16,747 nt of DNA from CAKUIA01 sp034180465 (GCA_034180465.1 JAXFOH010000098.1:1-16747), one strand, 5' to 3'; shown: positions 8,053-15,457, numbered from the stretch's first letter. The notes: generated by a model from the letters alone, not told the origin. A program made the numbers and translations.

Positions 8053-9120
8053 TTATACCCAGTCGCTTGCAAAACGCCATTGTGCAGATTTTGCAATGTC
8101 TTTTGCAAAGAAAGGCCCGCGGTAGATAAGCGAGGTGTAGATTTGCACAAGGCTGGCTCCTGCGTCTAGCATTTTGCCGGCGCATTCTTCATTTGTTATG
8201 CCGCCTACTCCTATAATGGGCAGCTTGCCCGAGCTTTGCTGCGAAATGTATTTTACAATTTCAAGCGACTTGTTGAAGAGCAACGCCCCGCTAAGGCCGC
8301 CTTTTTGCTGCAGATAGGGCTTGTCTTCGGGGCGGCTAATAGTGGTGTTCGTCGCCACAATGCCGTCAAAATCCAAACATTCGAGAGTTTCCAAAATTTG
8401 ATCTATTTCCCTAAACGACAAATCCGGGGCTATTTTTAAAAGAATGGGTGTTTTGTCTTTTCCGAGTTTTTTTGCCCTGTCTTCGTTTGCGGTTTTTACT
8501 TCGGTTAAAAGGTCTTTTAAATAGTCTTTGCCCTGAAGTTTTCTAAGCTCGGGGGTGTTGGGGCTGCTTACGTTAATGCAAAAATAGCTTGCGTAGTCGG
8601 CCAACGCCTTAAGGCTAAAAACATAGTCTTGGGCGGCTTCCTCTAAGGGCGTGATTTTAGATTTACCTATGTTTATGCCCAAGGGGATTTTTTTGAATTT
8701 GTTTGCCTTGCTTTTAGCGAGCCTTTTGGCAACCTTTTCGGCTCCGTCGTTTGGGAACCCGAACGAATTTACAACCGATTCGTCCTGCGGGTACCTAAAC
8801 ACGCGGGGTTTTGCGTTGCCGAACTGCTCGTGCTGGGTTATTGTTCCTATTTCGATGTGCCCAAACCCCATGGCGGCAGCCGCTCTCCATCCAGTGCCTT
8901 GTTTGTCGAATCCCGCAGCCAAGCCCACGCAGTTAGGAAATTCCAACCCGAAAAGCTTTATGGTTTTTTGGTATTTAACCAAATTAAAGCGTTCCATAAG
9001 CGTTCTTAACGCCCAAATTTTCGAGAGAAGCTCCATTGCTTTGTTTGCAGCGTTATGGGCGTCTTCAGGGTCTTGCTTAAAGCAGATTGGTCTTACAACT
9101 TTTTCGTAAAATGCGTTCAT
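8053..9120 (-). CDS. pyrD: Dihydroorotate dehydrogenase, class 2 (quinone-dependent)
   Basis: Oxidises dihydroorotate to orotate in pyrimidine synthesis and passes electrons to the quinone pool at the inner membrane. 355 residues, slightly longer than E. coli PyrD (336). The first ~50 residues form the amphipathic membrane-associating extension typical of class 2. The FMN barrel follows: GLAAGFDKQGTGW (66-78), FGHIEIGTIT (86-95), CINVSSPNTPELR (181-193) carrying the catalytic Ser of class 2 (probably S186), ILLKIAPDLS, IVATNTTISRP and the phosphate-binding IIGVGGITNEECAGKMLDAGA region. Class 1 enzymes have Cys in place of that Ser, so class 2 is firm. A promoter-like pair lies at 9134-9161, which makes this the first gene of the pyrD-efp-argA unit. 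Confidence 0.95.
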   Translation of the reverse strand: MNAFYEKVVRPICFKQDPEDAHNAANKAMELLSKIWALRTLMERFNLVKYQKTIKLFGLEFPNCVGLAAGFDKQGTGWRAAAAMGFGHIEIGTITQHEQFGNAKPRVFRYPQDESVVNSFGFPNDGAEKVAKRLAKSKANKFKKIPLGINIGKSKITPLEEAAQDYVFSLKALADYASYFCINVSSPNTPELRKLQGKDYLKDLLTEVKTANEDRAKKLGKDKTPILLKIAPDLSFREIDQILETLECLDFDGIVATNTTISRPEDKPYLQQKGGLSGALLFNKSLEIVKYISQQSSGKLPIIGVGGITNEECAGKMLDAGASLVQIYTSLIYRGPFFAKDIAKSAQWRFASDWV

Positions 9121-9133
9121 TTTTAAGGGCTGT

Positions 9134-9161
9134 ATTCTGTACTATAGGGTACGAATGTCAA
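9134..9161 (-). promoter_or_regulatory. Likely promoter of pyrD-efp-argA
   Basis: On the minus strand there is a consensus -35 TTGACA, a 16-bp spacer and CAGAAT as the -10 (4 of 6). The -10 ends 13 nt before the pyrD ATG, so the leader would be only about 6 nt. The promoter sits in the 56-bp gap between rnhB and pyrD and is flanked by two copies of the 10-mer TTTAAGGGCT (plus strand, 9122-9131 and 9169-9178). Confidence 0.5.
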
Positions 9162-9176
9162 ATATATCTTTAAGGG

Positions 9177-9908
9177 CTAGAAAAGCTCGCCCTGAGGGTC
9201 TTTTTTGTCGTGCTCTAGCATTGTTTTAACAAAAGTAAGCCTGTGAATGGGGCACCTGCCAAGATCTTTAATTCTTTCGCAATGAAGCTCGGTTCCGTAG
9301 CCTTTGTGCTGCTCAAAGCCGTAGTGCTTATATTTTTTGCCCATTTCGTCCATAAACAAGTCGCGGCTAACTTTTGCCACAATAGAGGCCGCGGCAATTG
9401 CCATACAAGTGGCGTCGCCCTTAACTATGGCGCGATGCTTAAATTCGAAATTCTTTATGGGCTTGCCGTCTATATAGATTTCCGATTGGGCGGTGTCTAC
9501 CGCGCTTTCGCCGAAAAGCGTAAGGGCGGGGGAGTTTCTTTTGTAGTTTAGGTTAAGGCGTTCGTTTAGGGCTCTTAGCGTCTTTTCCATTGCCATTGCA
9601 GTTGCCTTTAAAATGTTAAACTGCTCTATTTCCTCTACCGACGAAAACGCGCACTCGAAATCCACAATATTTTGATCTTTTAATTCGCCAAGATATTTAA
9701 AAATTTCAAGACGCTTTTCGGGGCTAAGTTTTTTTGAATCGTTTATAGAATCGAACAATTCGTTGTTTTGCGAATAAAAATCGGCTTTTGCGACAAACGC
9801 CGCCGCCGAGACGGGGCCTGCAAGCGCGCCGCGCCCGGCTTCGTCTACACCCGTAATATATGGGCGCGTTCTAAGCTGCTTAGTGTCGAATTCCGCCAAA
9901 GGATTCAT
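9177..9908 (-). CDS. rnhB: Ribonuclease HII
   Basis: Cuts RNA in RNA/DNA hybrids, including single ribonucleotides embedded in DNA. 243 residues from the chosen ATG. Active-site acidic residues are seen in TGVDEAGRGALAGP (D22, E23), IYIDGKP (D147) and AKVSRDLFMDEM (D183), with the family's HKGYGTELH and CPIHRLTF near the end. A stretch at about 116-138 looks longer than in compact RNase HII proteins. A TTG four codons upstream (9920) is possible, but AAGGAG then sits only one base before the start, while it lies 13 nt before the ATG at 9908; I prefer the ATG. The gene follows the rnhC stop by 4 bp, so the two RNase H genes are co-transcribed. Confidence 0.95.
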   Translation of the reverse strand: MNPLAEFDTKQLRTRPYITGVDEAGRGALAGPVSAAAFVAKADFYSQNNELFDSINDSKKLSPEKRLEIFKYLGELKDQNIVDFECAFSSVEEIEQFNILKATAMAMEKTLRALNERLNLNYKRNSPALTLFGESAVDTAQSEIYIDGKPIKNFEFKHRAIVKGDATCMAIAAASIVAKVSRDLFMDEMGKKYKHYGFEQHKGYGTELHCERIKDLGRCPIHRLTFVKTMLEHDKKDPQGELF

Positions 9909-9912
9909 CTTT

Positions 9913-10851
9913 TTAAACAAGCTCCTTTACGGTTTTAAAGTGCATTTTTGCAAATTTGGGCAGATTTTGCGCACCGAATTTTTCTACAAGGGCCTTGCAT
10001 TGTTCTTTTACGTTGGACGAAACCCCTTTCGACAATTCAATGCCGGCTTCCTGCGAAAGTTTTTGCATAACGTAGATATAGGTTGCCCTTGCAATTATTG
10101 AAGCCGCGGCAACAACCGGGTCGCTTTCGGCCTTAGTCTGCATTTTTAGGGTGAAATCTTTTGTCTGCAACAGGCGTTGCACAAGGGGTTGTTTTGTGAA
10201 TTGGTCTAGCATACCCCATTCAACATGCTTTTCGGCAAGGGCATTGTCTACCGACTTTGCGTGCATCCATGCCAGCATTTTGTTTAGGTTGCCGAACTTT
10301 TCGTAAAGGGCGTTGTATTTTTCCATATTAGCATAGGTAACCTTAATGACCACGTTTTTTGTGCCCTTAATTTTTTTCGCCATAGCCATAACGGCTTTGT
10401 CGCTGGTAACCTTTTTTGATTCCTTAAGACCATCGTCTACCCATTTCTTTACTGCGGCTTTGTCGGCGATAACGCAGGCGGAAACTAGCGGGCCGAAAAG
10501 GTCGCCCTTGCCCGATTCGTCTACACCCGCGTGCTCGGTAAACCATTCGGGGTTTAAAACCTCTTCGTAGCCGAACTTTGCCTCTTTGGTTATTTCGCCT
10601 TCAAGCACAAAGCGCACAAAATCTTCGGTGCCTTTGCCCTGAACTACAAGCTTGCCAGATGTGTAGAACACAACGTTGCAGTCGCGCGATTTAAACGCAA
10701 AATCGGCATAGTCTACATTGTAGGGCGCCCAAAGATGCGCGCTAAGCCATGCGTTTAATGCCTTTGCCTGTTCGGGCAAAAGCTTTAGGGTATACAAGGT
10801 TTTCTTTTTCGGCTCGTCTATAATAAGAGGCTTTTTTTTGCCGAATTTCAT
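9913..10851 (-). CDS. rnhC: Ribonuclease HIII
   Basis: Removes RNA primers and RNA strands of R-loops. 312 residues. Residues about 17-100 are the N-terminal TBP-like substrate-binding domain that distinguishes HIII from HII (TLKLLPEQAKALNAW, then GKLVVQGKGTEDFVRFVLEG). The catalytic domain begins HAGVDESGKGDLFGPLVSA with the acidic pair D111/E112; SKKVTSDKAV, MLDQF (D216) and KAESDPVVAAASIIARA follow as in the family. The ATG is 1 bp after the stop of the upstream hydrolase gene and the stop is 4 bp before rnhB. HII and HIII lying side by side in one operon is uncommon, because most genomes pair HIII with HI or HII at distant loci. I see no sign that either is inactive. Confidence 0.94.
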   Translation of the reverse strand: MKFGKKKPLIIDEPKKKTLYTLKLLPEQAKALNAWLSAHLWAPYNVDYADFAFKSRDCNVVFYTSGKLVVQGKGTEDFVRFVLEGEITKEAKFGYEEVLNPEWFTEHAGVDESGKGDLFGPLVSACVIADKAAVKKWVDDGLKESKKVTSDKAVMAMAKKIKGTKNVVIKVTYANMEKYNALYEKFGNLNKMLAWMHAKSVDNALAEKHVEWGMLDQFTKQPLVQRLLQTKDFTLKMQTKAESDPVVAAASIIARATYIYVMQKLSQEAGIELSKGVSSNVKEQCKALVEKFGAQNLPKFAKMHFKTVKELV

Positions 10852-10852
10852 A

Positions 10853-11851
10853 CTACAATTCCTCTATGCCGTCTAGCAGATATTCGTCTATAAATGCGTG
10901 GCGGTCTTTTACAATCTTAGAATGGGGTACCGACGGCTTTTTTGTGGTATCGCGGTCTTTTGGGTTTTTAGAGTTGCCCTTTAAGCCGTAGTTAAAATCG
11001 TGCCAGGCGTTTGCAATTTCAAGATACTTTACTTTTGCGCCGATTTTTTTCGCTTTGTCTACAAATATGCGGGCAGAAGCTACGTCTACAAGGGTGTCGC
11101 GGTCGCCCTGAACGATGAATAGGGGAACGGAATCTTTCTTTAAATAGCAAATTGGGCTTACAAGTTCGGCAATTTCTTTGCTGTCTTTATTTCCCTTGCC
11201 GAACCTTCTGGTATTGTCGGTTGTGGTAAGGTCGTTAGCAGTCGGGTTAACAAAGCTTACTATTGGGGCCAAGCCCACTGCGCAAACAAATTTAGGTTCG
11301 TATTTTGCCAAGTCTTTGTCGTCTACAAAATCTTTGTTGCTGGTCAACACTTCCATCAGCGAAAGGTGGCCGCCCGCCGAGTGCCCCCAAACCGCAATTC
11401 TAGAGGCGTCTAACCCGTATTTTTTTGCATTTTTGGCAAGAAAGCGCGCAGCGTCTTTAACGTCTTTAATACAGTCTACCATAGTAATTCCCTTTTCGAG
11501 GGAAATTAGACGGTACGAAACCGTTGCGGTTGCAACGCCCAACTTGTCGTAGTAGGCAACATCGCCGCCCAAATGGAACCTGTCGCCGCTATGCCAGCCG
11601 CCACCGTGTATCTGCAGAACAATGGGGGCCCCGTTTTTGTAGATTTGCTTTTTCGGCAAAATAATGTCCATTTCAAGTTTTTGTCCGTCGGGCGTTGTTT
11701 TATATACAATATCCCTTATGGCGTTGTGCCCCCTATACTGCATTGTTCCCCTTTCGTAGGGAGTGGGTTTTTTGTCTTGCTGCGCAAAAGCCGAAAGCAT
11801 TGTCGCAAAAAACGAAATAGCGAAAATGGTTCTTAAAAATAAACGTTTCAT
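10853..11851 (-). CDS. Secreted alpha/beta hydrolase, BD-FAE/carbohydrate-esterase-like
   Basis: 332 residues from the ATG at 11851. Signal peptide at 1-24 (MKRLFLRTIF, hydrophobic core, AFAQ), so exported. The alpha/beta hydrolase fold is clear: oxyanion motif HGGGW at 82-86, nucleophile elbow GHSAGG with Ser158, a likely catalytic Asp252 in VQGDRDTLVD, and His284 in AWHDF. The HGGGW plus GHSAGGH pattern is typical of BD-FAE and hormone-sensitive-lipase-like esterases that remove ester groups from plant or other polysaccharides (family knowledge); the substrate cannot be read from sequence. A TTG three codons upstream (11860) is also open, but the ATG gives the cleaner signal peptide and has GGGAAT just before it. 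It heads an operon with rnhC and rnhB, a pairing that looks functionally accidental. Confidence 0.85.
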   Translation of the reverse strand: MKRLFLRTIFAISFFATMLSAFAQQDKKPTPYERGTMQYRGHNAIRDIVYKTTPDGQKLEMDIILPKKQIYKNGAPIVLQIHGGGWHSGDRFHLGGDVAYYDKLGVATATVSYRLISLEKGITMVDCIKDVKDAARFLAKNAKKYGLDASRIAVWGHSAGGHLSLMEVLTSNKDFVDDKDLAKYEPKFVCAVGLAPIVSFVNPTANDLTTTDNTRRFGKGNKDSKEIAELVSPICYLKKDSVPLFIVQGDRDTLVDVASARIFVDKAKKIGAKVKYLEIANAWHDFNYGLKGNSKNPKDRDTTKKPSVPHSKIVKDRHAFIDEYLLDGIEEL

Positions 11852-11883
11852 AATTCCCAAAAAATACCCTGCTAGGCGTTAGC

Positions 11884-11921
11884 CCGTCAAGTATTATATT
11901 AGATGGGAATTTTGTTGACGG
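11884..11921 (+). promoter_or_regulatory. Divergent promoter region with inverted TTGACGG boxes
   Basis: The 113-bp gap between the minus-strand hydrolase and the plus-strand J-domain gene contains a perfect 7-bp inverted repeat, CCGTCAA (11884-11890) and TTGACGG (11915-11921), separated by 24 bp. Each arm reads TTGACG away from the centre, toward its own gene, so they may be the two -35 boxes. GTATTT-like sequences follow at 17 bp (minus) and 19 bp (plus), which are weak -10 matches. It could instead be an operator for a dimeric regulator. Confidence 0.35.
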
Positions 11922-11964
11922 CACTGTTTATAGCGCAAAGTATTTGCATATATAACACTGCAAT

Positions 11965-12333
11965 ATGAACGCAAAGATACTTGGAGCACTGCTGGGATTT
12001 TTAGCCTTTAGATATGTCGGGCTAATTGTTGGTTTTATTGTGGGGTTTTTTATCGACAAAGGATCGGCATCTTATAAAAACAGACGCAATTGTTGCGAGT
12101 TTGACGCAAGCGAACAAAATGCCCTAACTTTGGCGGAGTGTTATAAAACTTTGGGAGTGCCCTACGGCGCATGCAAAAGCGACGTAAAAAAAGCGTATCA
12201 CAAAAAGTGCAAAGAGCTGCACCCCGACTTGCTGCAAAGCAAGGGGCTTTCCGACGCCGCGTTAGACGCCGTTGCAAAAGAGCTGCGCAAAGTGGTGCAA
12301 GCCTACGAATATATAATACGCCACGGCCGCTAA
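11965..12333 (+). CDS. Small membrane-anchored J-domain co-chaperone, DjlA-like without the TerB domain
   Basis: 122 residues. The N-terminal segment (about 4-32) is a Gly-rich hydrophobic anchor, GALLGFLAFRYVGLIVGFIV followed by GFFIDKG, which strongly resembles the dimerising membrane helix of DjlA. Residues about 55-120 form a J-domain with the diagnostic HPD at 86-88 (KKCKELHPDLL) and helices for stimulating the ATPase of DnaK. In DjlA a TerB domain of over 100 residues lies between these two parts; here the link is only about 22 residues. The hydrophilic side should face the cytoplasm so the J-domain can meet DnaK (family knowledge). It is a single gene between a divergent promoter region and a terminator. 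Which client it serves cannot be read from the sequence. Confidence 0.85.
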   Translation: MNAKILGALLGFLAFRYVGLIVGFIVGFFIDKGSASYKNRRNCCEFDASEQNALTLAECYKTLGVPYGACKSDVKKAYHKKCKELHPDLLQSKGLSDAALDAVAKELRKVVQAYEYIIRHGR

Positions 12334-12391
12334 AAGCCCGAGCGATAAAGCTTATGCAAGGGAAGCGTTTGCATCGGGCTTTGATTTTTTT
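12333..12391 (+). terminator. Terminator after the J-domain gene
   Basis: A perfect 9-bp stem, AAAGCCCGA (12333-12341) with TCGGGCTTT (12374-12382), is followed by seven T at 12385-12391. The 32-nt loop can form a small inner hairpin (TGCAA/TTGCA). It starts inside the stop codon of the J-domain gene and lies 21 bp before the next promoter. Confidence 0.7.
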
Positions 12392-12411
12392 GTAAATATA
12401 TAGATTTTTTG

Positions 12412-12439
12412 TTGAAACGAAAATTTTTGCGACTATACT
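12412..12439 (+). promoter_or_regulatory. Promoter of the three-paralog operon
   Basis: TTGAAA (12412-12417), a 16-bp AT-rich spacer and TATACT (12434-12439), close to the sigma-70 consensus. The -10 ends only 10 nt before the ATG at 12450 and no Shine-Dalgarno is present, so the transcript would be leaderless or nearly so. Confidence 0.6.
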
Positions 12440-12449
12440 TCGGTTTATT

Positions 12450-13424
12450 ATGAAAAAAATTATTGAACTTTCTTTTATTCCTCTAATGCTTTCGGCAAGC
12501 GCATTTGCCTACGACTATTACGCTTTTAAAAATATGTCGGAAAATACGGAAGGCGCGCACGATGTAAAATTTAGCGAAGTAAAATGGTATAACAGCTACC
12601 AGCAGCAGGCTTTGCCCGCAAAGGGCGTTCCGGGCAAAAACGATATGGCCTTTATACGCGGCGGCGACATTATTACCCTCGACAAAGACCTGCAGCTGAA
12701 AACGTTGGAGCTTGAAGGCGGCAATTTGTTTGAAGTAGACGGCAAAAAGCTGGACGTTGTTGTTGTAAACAGTTTTTCAACCTATTCCAGCGGAACAACG
12801 ACCGCGCTTTCGGCAAGAAAGAACGGCGTTGTAAACGTTAAGGTGTTTAAAGGAAAGGTTCGCGGCGGCATTATGCGCGACTGCAACTACGGCAAGGTAA
12901 CTTTAGAAGTCAGCAACGGCACAATAAATATTTTAAATACAATGAGCTTTTTGGTTGAAGCCATGGGCGAACCCAAAGAGCTTGACGAAGCCAGCGGCTT
13001 GGGCTTTATCCTTGAAGGCAAGGGCGTAATAAACCTTAAGGGCGCGCTTATATTAGACTCGATGTTTACCACAAACCCCGAAAGGTTCGAGTGCCTGCTT
13101 TCGTTTAAAGACAAAGGCGGCTTTTTGCCCAGCATGTTTGTTTACAACAATAAGGTGGATTTCCAAAACCCCAGAATTAAGGTTAGGATAAACAGCAAAA
13201 CAAAGCCGGGGCTTTATCCTTTGTTGGTTATGGAAAATTCGGCAAAGCCAAAGGGCAAGTTCGACAAAGTTACAATAAACAACAAAAAAATTACCATAGG
13301 CGGCGATGCCGTAAAACTATACGGCAAGGAAGTTAAACTTATGTGGGGCGCGGCTGCAAACGGCAAAGACAAGCGCACCGCAAACGACCTTATTTTGCAA
13401 GTATCGCAACCAGAGGAAAAATAG
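12450..13424 (+). CDS. Secreted beta-rich protein, first of three tandem paralogs
   Basis: 324 residues, function unknown. Signal peptide at 1-20 (MKK, hydrophobic core, SASAFA). The mature part is rich in short alternating hydrophobic strands with Gly/Asn turns, suggesting a beta-solenoid or beta-sandwich. Marks shared with the two downstream genes: a W-Y near residue 46, then G-x-P-x-K-N-D (59-65), LEGKGVINLKG near 188-198, the G-x-Y-P-L block (GLYPLLVMENSAKPKGKFDKV, about 254-274, interrupted here only by description) and ANDLILQV near the end (311-318). The early W...GVPGKNDMAFI pattern resembles autotransporter-associated beta-strand proteins of Verrucomicrobiota (inference). There is no C-terminal beta-barrel, PEP-CTERM or LPxTG anchor. 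First gene of the operon, with a promoter at 12412-12439. It is the most divergent of the three. Confidence 0.8.
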   Translation: MKKIIELSFIPLMLSASAFAYDYYAFKNMSENTEGAHDVKFSEVKWYNSYQQQALPAKGVPGKNDMAFIRGGDIITLDKDLQLKTLELEGGNLFEVDGKKLDVVVVNSFSTYSSGTTTALSARKNGVVNVKVFKGKVRGGIMRDCNYGKVTLEVSNGTINILNTMSFLVEAMGEPKELDEASGLGFILEGKGVINLKGALILDSMFTTNPERFECLLSFKDKGGFLPSMFVYNNKVDFQNPRIKVRINSKTKPGLYPLLVMENSAKPKGKFDKVTINNKKITIGGDAVKLYGKEVKLMWGAAANGKDKRTANDLILQVSQPEEK

Positions 13425-13426
13425 AT

Positions 13427-14350
13427 ATGAGAAAAAGCATTTTTACATTGGCAGCCATTTTTGCGGCGGCAAATCTGTTTGGTCTTGTCTTTAACGGGCA
13501 AATAGAGCACTACGACAAGGGCGTTGCAAAGTTTTCTAAATTGGCATGGTATGCCGACAACGAAAACACGGTAAAGCTTTCTGGCAAGCCCCGCAAAAAC
13601 GATTCGATAAACTTAAGAGGGCGCGTAATAGAGCTGGATGCCGACATAGTTTGCGGCTCGCTATGCATTAACGGTCAAGTCCGCGCCGAAAAGAAAAAGA
13701 TAAACCTTGCAAAAGGTTCGCTTAGCACACACTTAGGCAGCGAAAACGAAATAAAGTATTTAGAGCTTAAAAATTGCGTATTTACGGCAAAGGGCGGGTT
13801 AGATACTTTAAATATAGGCCGCCCCGGAGTGGCAAATTTCGGCATTACGCAATATAGGTTTATAGATTCTACGGCAACTTTCGACGGAAATTGCATACTT
13901 AATTTTAATTTGTCGAACTTGGGCAACAAAAAAAGCAAGTCGGGCTTTGCCCTTATGCTTACGGGGGCTAGCAAGGTGGAATTTAAGGGCGTTCCCATAA
14001 TTTCGGATTTAACGCAGTCGAATGCGGCGGCGCAGTCGCTATTTACTTTTGCCGAAAAAGACGGAAAGCTTCCCGTTTTGGTGTTTTCGGGCAAAAACGG
14101 CGGCACGCTGGAAAAGAGCGCAATAGAGCTTACCCTTACGGGCAAACTTCAAAGTGGCAAGTATGTTTTGATTCACTTTACAAAGTCGGTAAAACCAAGG
14201 GGCGAGTTTGCCTCGGTAAAAATTAACGGCACGCAGCTTAAGTTGGGGCAGTCTAAGAAAATAGGCGAAAGAACCGCCACTGTAGACTGGGGCGTAGCTC
14301 CCACCGACAGAGACAAGATTGCCAACGACATAGTCCTTACCTTGGAGTAG
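13427..14350 (+). CDS. Secreted beta-rich protein, second of three tandem paralogs
   Basis: 307 residues from the ATG at 13427. That start is 2 bp after the previous stop, has GAGGAAAA upstream and gives a good signal peptide (MRKSIFTLAAIFAAANLFG); a longer in-frame reading from 13343 would overlap the previous gene and bury the signal peptide, so I reject it. Shared marks: AWYADN at 40-45, GKPRKND (53-59), DSTATFDGN (147-155), LGNKKSKSG (165-173), SKVEFKG (182-188), QSGKYVLIHF (242-251) and ANDIVLTLE at the very end. It aligns over nearly its full length with the next gene and less well with the previous one. No enzyme motif is seen. Likely periplasmic, surface or extracellular, function unknown. 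The stop is 7 bp before the third paralog. Confidence 0.8.
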   Translation: MRKSIFTLAAIFAAANLFGLVFNGQIEHYDKGVAKFSKLAWYADNENTVKLSGKPRKNDSINLRGRVIELDADIVCGSLCINGQVRAEKKKINLAKGSLSTHLGSENEIKYLELKNCVFTAKGGLDTLNIGRPGVANFGITQYRFIDSTATFDGNCILNFNLSNLGNKKSKSGFALMLTGASKVEFKGVPIISDLTQSNAAAQSLFTFAEKDGKLPVLVFSGKNGGTLEKSAIELTLTGKLQSGKYVLIHFTKSVKPRGEFASVKINGTQLKLGQSKKIGERTATVDWGVAPTDRDKIANDIVLTLE

Positions 14351-14357
14351 ATAAAAA

Positions 14358-15302
14358 ATGAAAAATATCTTTGTTGCAGCCGCGCTTATTGCGGCAAGTT
14401 CTAATATGTTTGCCCTTACTTTTTGGAGCGAGGCACCAAACAGAGAGGCGGGCTCTGCAAAGATGAGCGAGCTTACCTATTATAGCGAAAACAACAACAC
14501 AGGCGTGTTAAAAGGTCAGCCCGGCAAGGGCGACAGCGTTGTTTTTCGCGACGGAGCCGACTTTACCAATATTATAGACAAAGATTTTGCCATAAGGGAA
14601 ATTACCGTAAATTCGCACGTTTTGGCCGAATCGCGCAAAATTGTAATGACGGGCAAGCTGTGCACGCACTTGCCCGGAGAGTTTAGCACAAATATGTTCG
14701 AGCTAAGGAAAAGTGCGCTTGTTTCGAAGTCGGGCATAGAAACCTACAATGTTGCACGCCCCGATGCCGCAAGCTTTGGCGCAATGGCTTATAAGTTTGT
14801 AGATTCTACCGCAACTTTTAACGGCAACTATATGCTTACTTTTAATGTGCCAAAGCTTGGCAACAAAGAGGCTTCGTCGGGTTCAAGCATTATTTTAGAG
14901 GGGAAAAGCAAAGTTGAATTTGGCGGCGTGGTTCTTATCGACAATATGACGATAGACAACCCCGAATATACGCATTCGAAATTCGAGTTTGTTGAAAGAA
15001 ACGGCAATATACCTACGTTGATTTTTAAGGGAACTAACAACGACTTGGGTAGAAGCTCTATATTGCTTAGAATAACGCCTATGGCAAAGGCGGGAGTTTA
15101 TCCCTTAATATTGTTTTCGGGCAGAAATGCAAAGCTTAGGGGCTCTTTCGATTACGTTATGGTAAACAACAAAAAGCTAAAACTTGGCGAAAAGTGCCAA
15201 GTTGCCGATTTAACCGTTTGCGTTGCAATGCAAAAGTATAAAACCGAAAGGGATTCGGCGGTAAACGATATTGTTCTTACCGTAGAAAAATCCAAAAAAT
15301 AG
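14358..15302 (+). CDS. Secreted beta-rich protein, third of three tandem paralogs
   Basis: 314 residues, function unknown. Signal peptide at 1-19 (MKN, hydrophobic core, SSNMFA). Shared marks: LTYYSEN at 39-45, GQPGKGD (53-59), the DSTATFNGN (149-157) and LGNKEASSG (167-175) block nearly identical to the second gene, SKVEFGG (184-190), KAGVYPLILF (244-253) and VNDIVLTVE (302-310). DNA similarity to gene two around the DSTATF block (compare 13863-13900 with 14798-14835) points to a fairly recent tandem duplication. Four or fewer Cys and no anchor motif. GGAG lies 10 nt before the ATG, inside the end of gene two. Followed 24 bp later by a strong terminator, so it ends the operon. Confidence 0.8.
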   Translation: MKNIFVAAALIAASSNMFALTFWSEAPNREAGSAKMSELTYYSENNNTGVLKGQPGKGDSVVFRDGADFTNIIDKDFAIREITVNSHVLAESRKIVMTGKLCTHLPGEFSTNMFELRKSALVSKSGIETYNVARPDAASFGAMAYKFVDSTATFNGNYMLTFNVPKLGNKEASSGSSIILEGKSKVEFGGVVLIDNMTIDNPEYTHSKFEFVERNGNIPTLIFKGTNNDLGRSSILLRITPMAKAGVYPLILFSGRNAKLRGSFDYVMVNNKKLKLGEKCQVADLTVCVAMQKYKTERDSAVNDIVLTVEKSKK

Positions 15303-15326
15303 GGGCTTTAGCTTTTTATTATACAG

Positions 15327-15356
15327 AAAACCGCAATCGGAAACGATTGCGGTTTT
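15327..15356 (+). terminator. Strong terminator after the three-paralog operon
   Basis: Perfect 13-bp stem, AAAACCGCAATCG with CGATTGCGGTTTT, closed by a GAAA (GNRA) tetraloop, then CTTGTT. The stem ends in A/T pairs, so it supplies its own U-run and could also work on the other strand. Confidence 0.85.
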
Positions 15357-15392
15357 CTTGTTCCCCATAAGCTTTGTTTTGATTGCAACTTT

Positions 15393-15414
15393 ATCTTTTG
15401 TAAATCTTTTGTAA
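15393..15414. repeat. Perfect tandem direct repeat, 2 x 11 bp
   Basis: ATCTTTTGTAA occurs twice back to back. The 11-bp period is close to one helical turn, as seen in regulator binding sites, but two copies can arise by chance in AT-rich DNA. It lies in the convergent gap between two terminators, with no gene beside it. Confidence 0.5.
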
Positions 15415-15457
15415 AGTGCGCCGCAAAAAGATTAAATACTTCACCAAAATTTGTTTT

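Noticed and set aside
9909..9920. TTG start for rnhB at 9920
   Set aside because: The AAGGAG would be only one base from the TTG; the ATG at 9908 has better spacing and does not overlap rnhC.
11852..11860. TTG start for the hydrolase at 11860
   Set aside because: The in-frame ATG three codons later gives a standard signal peptide and has a GGGAAT just upstream.
13343..13426. Longer N-terminus for the second paralog
   Set aside because: It overlaps the end of the first paralog by 82 bp and would place 28 residues before a clear signal peptide.
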